DNA of 64,000 bases from Gonatopus flavifemur (Eukaryota; Arthropoda; Insecta; Hymenoptera; Dryinidae). A model generated the notes under the pieces. It saw only the letters and a program-made list of their open reading frames with translations, searched no databases and was not told the DNA's origin. This document shows positions 56,481 to 64,000 of this stretch, piece by piece (the first letter of the stretch is position 1; each line of letters begins with the position of its first letter). Made by a program: the position numbers and the translations under genes. Location: positions 248,001 to 312,000 of the forward strand of contig JAFFJZ010000086.1 in NCBI GenBank assembly GCA_018340375.1, read 5' to 3'.

Positions 56481-56489
56481 TTCCTGCAT

Positions 56490-56640
56490 CGGCAGGGCCT
56501 CCCCAGACATTGAAAGTCAGGGAGAGTCAGGGAATTCTTATTCAATCAGGGAAAGTCAGGGAACGTTTGCAAAATGCTCCATTAGTCAGGGAAATCCATT
56601 GAAATTTATGAAAAGTCAGGGCAAATTGGAACATTTGATC
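56490..56640 (+). repeat. GTCAGGGA-type short repeat
   Basis: gaaagtcagggagagtcagg and five further gtcaggg strings occur within 130 bp. No coding signal. Confidence 0.6.
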
Positions 56641-57108
56641 CCAGCAGAAAATTTTCAAGGTCCATTTGTATATTTCTCACCCAGCCAGCACAAATGATCA
56701 ATCTGAATTCATAAAGACCTCCCAAAGACTCTCTGAATAGTCGCCGTTATGCAACTAATAATGAATTCAATGAGAATTCAATGAAGTCAAAATCAAAATG
56801 CATTGAATGCACGCAGAATTCATTATGGAGTCTTGATACGAATTCTTTCTGAACATTAGGTTATTCATTAAGAGTTCGTTTTGAATTCAAAATATTCATA
56901 ATAAATACATATTCATGAGCATAACGGGAACTCTTGTGCTGTATGGGTGAAGTATAAATTTCATTGAATTGCCTTGCGATTTTGTTTGCAAATACCATTC
57001 CTTTGGTTTGGTTCAAAACGCGATGTCAGGAGGATGAGTATTCACAATTGATCTATTGACTGTGCTTATTTTATTTCAATCCGTAGATCACCTCCAAACG
57101 TCTCAAAA
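56641..57108. other. Unassigned stretch
   Basis: No gene or repeat end recognised. Confidence 0.4.
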
Positions 57109-57298
57109 TACTGTAAGAAAAGCGGTGTCAGAATTAACACCGCGCGGATTCTATAAAAGTCCACTCCGAAATTCAGTGTTAAAATAATTCCAAATGGTAT
57201 TAGAATGACACCATACGGTGTCGAAATAACACCGTCAGGTGTTGAAACAACACCATCCGGAGTGGACTTCACCTAACACTGCCAAATTTTTTAGAGTG
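57109..57298. mobile_element. Short MITE-like element with three 21-bp repeats
   Basis: Ends resembling CACTGTAAGAAAA and TTTTTTAGAGTG, and an inner inverted pair aagtccactccg (57158) against cggagtggactt (57258). Between them ggtattagaatgacacc, ggtgtcgaaataacacc and ggtgttgaaacaacacc repeat at exactly 21 bp. Confidence 0.55.
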
Positions 57299-57725
57299 AA
57301 GTGTAATACCATTCAAGGGAATATCCAAAAATTCACTACCTTGCTTGAAGTGAATAATAATAAATTACATGCCTAGAGTTCCACATCGCCGCAAACCTTG
57401 CATGGCTAAGTGATTTCTGAAGGCTCAAAAATAAAATTATGAAATTTTAACCTCCAAACATTAAAAAATTTGAATTTTTCTGTCCCCCACTTCCTTATGC
57501 TCGAGTCCCCTCAAAGGAATGAAGCTGAAGCTACCGAACGAGAGCTAGCAGACGTACGACTACACTTTTCGAAGGGACTGTACTTATGAGAAGTCTGGAA
57601 TCTTGCGAATCACAGGAAAATCGAGTGATCCAATGTTCATTCCATGCCTTCTACCTTTCAGAAAAAAGATTTGGTGTTCGGTGACAGGTTTTCTTGAAGC
57701 TTTTTCGATGCCGGATCGAATGGTA

Positions 57726-58034
57726 CACGGAGAGAAAAAATTTGCTGACGCAGCAAATCAAGGTATTAAATATAGAATAGCAAATTCTTTTGCTGGCCTA
57801 GCTGAAAATTTGCTATAACAGCAATCGTGTTAGCTACGACAGCAATTTTTTAGCTGTGGCAGCAAAAAATGTTTGCTCCGCCAGCAAATTTTCAGTATTA
57901 TATATAGAAAAGCAAAGAAATTTTGCTGGGATAGCAAACATTTTTTGCTGTCACAGCTAAAAATTCGCTGCTCTGGCAAAAGGAACCCAGCAAAAGTAGA
58001 TTTGGCTGCCACAGCGGATTCCTTTTTCTCCGTG
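57726..58034. mobile_element. MITE in the satellite, CACGGAG ends, TA duplication
   Basis: CACGGAGAGAAAAAATTT on the left and CCTTTTTCTCCGTG on the right, TA on both sides (57724-57725, 58035-58036). Removing it restores the satellite text gaatggta followed by tgagtctcgatgtg. Interior is dense in agcaaa/tttgct strings. 309 bp. Confidence 0.88.
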
Positions 58035-58997
58035 TATGAGTCTCGATGTGTTACGCGGCCATTTGGCAGGGGTGAAAAGAGGGTTGAAGTCTGGAAATCT
58101 TGCGAATGACAGGAAAATCGAGAATTCCAATGTTCGTTCCATGCCTTCGACCATACAGAAAAATGATTCGCGATTTGATGATGGATGTTCTTATAGTTCT
58201 TTCAATGCTGAATCGAATGGTATAGGTCTCTATGTGTTAAGCGGCCGTTCAAGAGATGTAAATGGGGGATGAAGGCTGGAATCTTGCGAATGAGAGGAAA
58301 ATCGACAAGTCCAATGTTCGTTCCATGCCTTCCACCATTCAGAAAAATAATCCGTGGTTCGGTGATAGGTTTTCTTATAGCTTATTCGATGCCAAATTGA
58401 ATGGTATAGGTCTCGATGTGTTACGCGGCCATTTTAGAGGGGTAAAAGGGGGTTAAAGCCTGGAATCTTGCAAATCACAGGAGAATCGAGTGTTCCAATG
58501 TTCGTTCCATGCCTTCTACCATTCAGAAAAATCATCCGCGGTTCGATGATAGGTTTTCCCATAGCTTTTTCAATGCCGAATCGAATGGTATAGGTCTCTA
58601 TGTGTTACGCGGCTGTTCAGGAGAGATACATGGGGGTTGAAGTCTGATAGTCTTGCGAATGAGAGGAAAATCGAGGATGACAATATTCGTTCCCTGCTTT
58701 CTGCCATTCAGAGAAATAATCTGCGGTCCGATGTTGGGTTTTTTTATAGTTCTTTCAATGCTGAATCGAATGGTTCAGGTCTCCATGTGTTACGCGGCCG
58801 TTTAAGAGATGTAAATGGGGGATGAAGGCTGAAATCTTGCGAATGAGAGGAAAATCGACAAGTCCAATGTTCGTTCCATGCCTTCTACGGCTCAGAAAAA
58901 TAATTCGCGGTTCGATGATAGGTTTTCCCATCGCTTTTTCAATGCCGAATCGAATGGTATAGGTCTCTATGTGTTACGCGGCCGTTCCAGAGAGTTA

Positions 58998-60283
58998 TTA
59001 GGTGTACAAATAAGTTTCCGCGGTTTGTCAAAAGATGGCCCCACCATAAGGTTATGGAGAAATTGTCAGATGTAAAACGTAATATCCCAAGTTTAGTCAT
59101 CTGGCAACACCATAACCTTAAAGTACTAGTGATTCCGTATCAGCATCACGTAATTTTTTTTGTGCAAAAATGTCAAGTTTTATTCCGAATAAGCATCATT
59201 TGCGGGAACTTTTGATTTACTTCTTTAATGTGAAAAAATCTGCAGCTGAGGCGCATCGATTGCTTCTAGAAGCATATGGTGAAGCTGCTTTAAGTGAGAG
59301 AAGTTGTCAGGAATGGTTTCAAAAGTTTAAGAACGGTGAGTTTGACGTTAAAGACAAAGAACGCAGTGGAAGGCCGAAAGTGTACGAAGACATGGAATTA
59401 GAAGTACTATTGGAGGAAGATTCGTCCCAAACGCAAAAAGAACTTGCACTTACTCTACAAGTGACTCAACAAGCAATTTCACATCGTTTAAAATCGTTAG
59501 GAATGATTCAAAAACCAGGAAATTGGGTTCCATATGAACTAAAGCCGAGAGACGTTGAACGCCGATTATGCATGAGTGAAATGCTGCTTGCCAGGAATAA
59601 AAAAAAGAGTTTTTTGCATCGTATAGTCACTGGTGACGAAAAATGGATTCACTACGATAATCCAAAAAAGAGAAAGTCATGGGTTAAGCCCGGCGAACCA
59701 TCAACATCGACAGCTAAGCCGAATATTCATGGAAAAAAACTCATGCTGTGTATTTGGTTGGATCAGCTTGGTGTCGTGTATTATGAATTGCTGAAACCAA
59801 GCGAAACCATTACTGGAGCTCTCTACCGAACACAATTGATGAGATTGAGTCGGGCACTTAAGGAAAAACGCGCCCATTACTACTCCAGACACGACAAAAT
59901 TATTCTTTTACACGATAATGCTCGTCCAAATGTTGCGGCGCCGGTAAAAACATACTTGGAAACACTCAACTGGGGAGTTTTACCCCACCCGCCGTATTCA
60001 CCAGACTTAGCCCCTTCTGATTATCACCTGTTCCGGTCGATGGCACATGGTCTGTCTGAGCAGCGCTTCACATCATATGAAGACACCAAAAATTGGGTAG
60101 ATTTGTGGATAGCGTCAAAAGATGAAGAGTTTTTTCGACGGGGTATCCGAATGTTGCCAGAAAGATGGGGAAAAGTAGTGGCAAATGATGGAAAATACTT
60201 TGAATAAAACGTAATGTACTTTTCCTTTACAATAAATTCCTAATTTTTTATAAAAAACCGCGGAAACTTATTTGTACACCTAA
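58998..60283 (+). mobile_element. Intact mariner transposon in the satellite
   Basis: Terminal inverted repeats TTAGGTGTACAAATAAGTTT (58998 onward; about 27 bp perfect) and their inverse ending at 60283. TA flanks at 58996-58997 and 60284-60285; removing the element restores the satellite's agagttacatg. Length 1286 bp. It contains one uninterrupted transposase. Insertion after array formation is clear because it sits inside a monomer. Confidence 0.95.
59170..60207 (+). CDS. Mariner transposase, DD34D, apparently complete
   Basis: 345 codons from ATG 59170, the length usual for mariner transposases. The N-terminal paired-like DNA-binding region has two HTH motifs (residues 1-115), including the linker KERSGRPK. 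The WVPYEL motif is at 119-124, catalytic D156 in VTGDEKWIHYD, D249 in LLHDNARPN and D284 in YSPDLAPSDYHLF. D249 and D284 are separated by 34 residues, the mariner signature. The wording MSSFIPNK and GKYFE at the two ends suggests the mauritiana-type (Mos1-like) branch. It performs cut-and-paste transposition at TA sites by binding its inverted repeats. No stop, shift or lost catalytic residue is seen, so it may be active or very recently so. Whether it is expressed cannot be judged here. Confidence 0.95.
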   Translation: MSSFIPNKHHLRELLIYFFNVKKSAAEAHRLLLEAYGEAALSERSCQEWFQKFKNGEFDVKDKERSGRPKVYEDMELEVLLEEDSSQTQKELALTLQVTQQAISHRLKSLGMIQKPGNWVPYELKPRDVERRLCMSEMLLARNKKKSFLHRIVTGDEKWIHYDNPKKRKSWVKPGEPSTSTAKPNIHGKKLMLCIWLDQLGVVYYELLKPSETITGALYRTQLMRLSRALKEKRAHYYSRHDKIILLHDNARPNVAAPVKTYLETLNWGVLPHPPYSPDLAPSDYHLFRSMAHGLSEQRFTSYEDTKNWVDLWIASKDEEFFRRGIRMLPERWGKVVANDGKYFE

Positions 60284-61332
60284 TACATGACGGTTGAAGT
60301 CTAAAAGTATTGCGAATGAGAGGAGAATCGAGGATTACAATATTCGTTCCCTGCTTTCTGCCATTCAGAAAAATGATCCGCTGTTCGATGATGGGTTTGC
60401 TTATAGTTCTTTCAATGCTGAATCGAATGGTTCAGGTCTCTATGTGTTACGCGACCGTTGAAGAGAGTTACATGGGGGTTGAATGCAGGAATCTTGCGAA
60501 TGAGAGGGAAATCGACAAGTCCAATGTTCGTTCCATGCTTTCTACGATTCAGAGAAATAATTCGCAGTTCGATGATGGGTTCTCCCATAGCTTTTTCAAT
60601 GCCGAATCGAATGGTATAGGTCTCTATGTGTTACGCGGTCGTTTAAGAGAGTTACATGGGGGTTGAAGTCTGAAAGTCTTGCGGATGAGAGGGGAATCGA
60701 GAATTGCAATGTTTGTTCCATGCCTTTTACCATTCAGAAAAATAATTCGCGGTCCGATAACGGAGTTTCCTTTGAGCTCTTTTAATGCCGAAACGAATGG
60801 TATGGGTCTCTATGTGTTACACGGCCGTTTTGGAGATGGAAAGGGGGGTTGAAGGCTGGAATCTTGCGAATGAAAGGAAGATACAGAATTGTGATATTCG
60901 TCTCCTGCTTTCTGTCATTCAGGAAATAATTCACGGTTCGATTCAGCAATGAAAAACCTATGGGAGAAACCATCATCGGACCGCGAATTAGTTTTCTGAA
61001 CGATAGAAGGAATGGAACGTACATTGGAATCCCCGATTTCCCTCTCATTCGCGAGACTTTCAGACTTCAACCCCCATTTAGATCTCTCAAACGGCCGCGC
61101 AACACATAGAGACCTATACCATTCAATTCGGCATTGAAGAAGCTATAAGGGAACCCATCATCGAACCGCGAATCATTTTTCTGAATGACAGAAAGCAGGG
61201 GACGAATATTGCAATGATGTATTTTCCTCTCATTCGCAAGATTCCAGACTTCAACCCCCATTTAGGTCTCTCAAACGGCCGCGTAACACATAGAGACCTA
61301 TACCATTCGATTCGGCATTGAAGAAGCTATAA

Positions 61333-61694
61333 CACGGAGAAAAAGGAATTCGCTGTGGCAGCGAAATCTACTTTTGCTGGGTTCCTTTTGCCAGAGCAGC
61401 AAATGTTTTGCTGTGACAGCAAACTATTCGCTGTTCTTGTTAACTGCGACAGGGAATTTTTAGCTGTGGCAGCAAAAAATGTTTGCTATCCCACCAAAAT
61501 TTGTTTGCTATTCTGTATATAACACTGAAAATTTGCTGGCGGAGCGAACATTTTTTGCTGCCATAGCTAAAAAATTGCTGTGGTCGCTAACTCGATTGCT
61601 GTTATATCAAATTTTTAGTTAGGTCAGCAAAAAATTTTGCTATTCTATATATAATACCTCGATTTGCGGCGTCAGCAAATTTTTTCTCTCCGTG
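61333..61694. mobile_element. MITE in the minus half of the satellite
   Basis: Same family as 57726-58034 in opposite orientation: CACGGAGAAAAAGGAATTC on the left, AATTTTTTCTCTCCGTG on the right, both flanked by AA. Removing it restores gctataagggaac of the monomer. 362 bp. Confidence 0.85.
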
Positions 61695-61813
61695 AAGGGA
61701 ACTGATCATTGAACCGTGGGTTATTCTTCTGAATGGTGGGAAGCAGGGAACGAATATTGTAATCCTCGATTCTTCTCTCATTGGCAAGACTATCAGACTT
61801 CAACCCCCATGTA

Positions 61814-62940
61814 AGGTAACTGACCCCATTAGCGAACGCGACCCCTTTAGTGAACCTCGAGATAATAAAACCTCTTTTACGAACAAGAAGTGTTTACCTA
61901 TTACGTGCTGTGAAAATTATTCCAATTCTCAAACATTATTGTTCGTGATTAATGCGAGAACAAATGGAAGAAAGAAAAATGTAATTCACGAAATAAATAA
62001 AGATTCATGCCGAGTGTCACAACGAGCTTTGCCTTCGTGAATCTTACAAGGTGAGTTAAGAATGGACATTTTTCCAATTGTGCATCTTCATAGTATTAAT
62101 GCGACCATTGAACTATTTTATGTATCCAATGATTTGATATTATTCAAATTAAGATAATATAGGGTTATTTTCAATAACTGTCAGTCGCTAACCTAGGAAA
62201 TTGCGCGTTCAGAAATACACACACGAAAATGATTGGTGAATCTATTACTGAACGAATAAACGTAACAATTCATATCATTGGTATCTACTCCAGGAAAATT
62301 TTTTCATGAATTCTCATAATGCGCATAATTTTTCAATCAATCTATAAATTCCTCCAAGGATTGGAATAAACATGTAAAATTATAAACTCTACTTGAAATT
62401 CTCAATTTTTTTCGCCAAAGTAACTCAAGCAGCAACAGAAGTTCGAAGTATATATGAAATAAAAACGTTGGTAGAATTTGAGAATGAGATACGAAGAACA
62501 TATCATGAAAGTTCATAGAATATACGAATGAGACTGTTTGAAAATATACTCAGAACGTACATAGTACATTTGAAATGTACGATATTCATTCGATCGACGT
62601 TCGACTGACGTCCCGTCATATATTCGATTACATACGTTCGATGAATATGCATAGCACCTATGAAAAGGTCTCATTAGAATGTGCACAGAATATATTTCGA
62701 ATATCATCAGGAAAGTGATAATAACTGATCTGAGCAGCCTCAGATTCTACGCGTTCAGTAATGGGGTCAATCAGCGTTCACTAATTCATGCGACCCGTTC
62801 ACTAATGGGGGTATTGTTAACATTTCAGTAATTTCTACCTTATTTCCTCGTGGAAATTCATTTTGAAGAAATTATTCATGAAATAATTTATATTTAGAGT
62901 GCTTGTGTTCTCAAATGTTCACTAATGGGGTCAGTTACCT
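61814..62940. mobile_element. Unclassified TIR element, TA duplication
   Basis: AGGTAACTGACCCCATTAG on the left and CTAATGGGGTCAGTTACCT on the right are perfect inverses. TA flanks at 61812-61813 and 62941-62942; removing it restores satellite text. Near the right end gttcactaatgggg-type strings recur (62780-62815). 1127 bp, no coding frame of note. The TA duplication fits a Tc1/mariner/pogo-like source, unproven. Confidence 0.8.
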
Positions 62941-64000
62941 TACCTCTCTCAAACGGCCGCGTAACACATAGTGACCTATACCATTCGATTCGGCATTGAA
63001 AAAGCTATAGGGGAACCCACCATCGGACCGCGAGTTATTTTTCTGAATGACAGAAGGCAGTGGACGAATATTGCATCTCTGTATCTTCCTCTAATTCGCA
63101 AGATTCCAGCCTTCAACCCGCCTTTCCATCTCTAAAACGGCCGCATAACACATAGAGACTCACACCATTCGATTCGGCATTGAAAGAGCTCAAAGGAAAC
63201 CCCGTTATCGAACGGCGCATCATTTTTGTGAATGGCAGAAAGCAGGGTACGAATATTCTAATCCTCGATTTTCCTCTCATTCGCAAGATTTCAGCCTTCA
63301 TCCCCCATTGAACTCTCTCAAACGGCCGCGTAACACATAGAGAACTATACCATTCAATTCGGCATTGAAAGAACTATAAGAAACCGCATTATCGAACCGC
63401 GGATTATTTTTCTGAATGGCAGAAAGCAGGGAACGAATATTGTAATCCTCGATTTTCCTCTCATTCGCATGACTTTCAGACTGCAACCCCCATGTAACTC
63501 TCTTGAACAGCCGCGTAACAAATAGAGACCTATACCATTCGATTCGGCATTGAAAAAGCGATGGGAAAACCTATCATCGAACCGCGAATTATTTTTCTGA
63601 GCCGTAGAAGGCATGGAACGCACATTGGACTTGTCGATTTTCCTCTCATTCGCAAGATTTCAGCCTTCATCCCCCATTTACATCTCTTAAACGGCTGCGT
63701 AACACATGGAGACCTGAACCATTCGATTCAGCATTGAAAGAACTATAAGAAAACCCAACATCGGACCGCGGATTATTTCTCTGAATGCCAGAAAGCAGGG
63801 AACGAATATTGTCATCCTCGATTTTCCTCTCATTCGCAAGACTATCAGACTTCAACCCCCATGTAACTCTCTTGAACAGCCGCGTAACACATAGAGACCT
63901 ATACCATTCGATTCGGCATTGAAAAAGCTGTGGGAAAACCTATCATCGAACCGCGGATGATTTTGCTGAATGGTAGAAGGCATGGAACGAACATTGGAAC

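Larger units (their letters stand above)
57588..64000. repeat. Inverted satellite array, about 184-bp monomer, orientation switch near 60940
   Basis: A monomer with gaagtctggaatcttgcgaa, gttcgttccatgcc, cattcagaaaaataattcgc, caatgccgaatcgaatgg and tctatgtgttacgcggccg recurs at about 184-186 bp. About nine monomers run in the plus direction (57588 to about 60940) and about eight in the minus direction (from about 60945 to the window end, cut off). A mariner, two MITEs and one unclassified element interrupt it. Most monomers keep one frame of about 62 codons open (for example 58637-58825, 63298-63486), ending at ggggg-TGA. Monomers differ at 10% or more by eye. Confidence 0.88.

Noticed and set aside
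1..64000. CRISPR arrays, operons, rRNA or bacterial features
   Set aside because: None seen; the tandem repeats present are satellites or transposon parts with the wrong unit size and no spacer structure.

Overview
This is eukaryotic, AT-rich repetitive DNA. The transposon content (BEL/Pao, Ty3/gypsy, CR1/Jockey-type and RTE LINEs, DD34D and DD41D mariner-type elements, a THAP/P element, hAT-type elements, many TA-flanked MITEs) fits an arthropod, most likely an insect. I could not recognise a single host gene. No bacterial operons, CRISPR arrays, rRNA or functional tRNA genes were seen. Nearly everything that can be named is a mobile element, and the main story is nesting, in several cases resolved to exact target-site duplications (TSDs).

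Layout. 1-5018: a fold-back MITE, a truncated mariner and about 3.5 kb of unidentified DNA. 5019-17572: one minus-strand BEL/Pao retrotransposon with both LTRs and the 5-bp TSD ATAAG. It is broken by a 3.3-kb hAT-like insertion (7624-10911) and a 2.5-kb repeat-rich TIR element (14613-17127). 17573-20922: MITEs, fold-backs and degenerate repeats. 20923-24130: a CACTA/tnp2-like transposase pseudogene split by a MITE, followed by a small companion ORF. 24640-38342: a minus-strand THAP/P-element transposase gene with at least three recognisable introns. A 5'-truncated RTE LINE (26703-27441) and a CR1/Jockey-type LINE (28353-37044) are inserted in it. The larger LINE itself carries an RTE element (30799-33152) and a DD41D Tc1/mariner element (34947-36946).

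38692-42956: an unusual 4.27-kb element that is almost entirely one inverted repeat. It has hAT-like CAGTG...CACTG ends and an 8-bp TSD, and each arm carries a mirror copy of the same MITE and of a tRNA-like segment. 43311-44345: nested fold-back repeats. 44344-47672: a truncated minus-strand gypsy-type element with a long run of zinc knuckles and a repeat-rich leader (47790-48680). 49181-49314: a perfect 38-bp GC-rich inverted repeat. 49357-52490: a minus-strand LINE with a nearly open ORF2. 52491-57587: simple repeats, fold-backs and unidentified DNA.

57588-64000: a satellite of roughly 184-bp monomers that reverses orientation near 60940. It has been invaded by an apparently intact mariner (58998-60283, transposase 345 aa), two related MITEs and an unclassified TA-flanked element. 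The intact mariner is the only transposase here that looks fully functional. Other coding regions are decayed or truncated, apart from LINE ORF1, the internally deleted RTE ORF and the small ORF at 23541. The names rest on reading protein motifs and repeat ends by eye; no database search was run.
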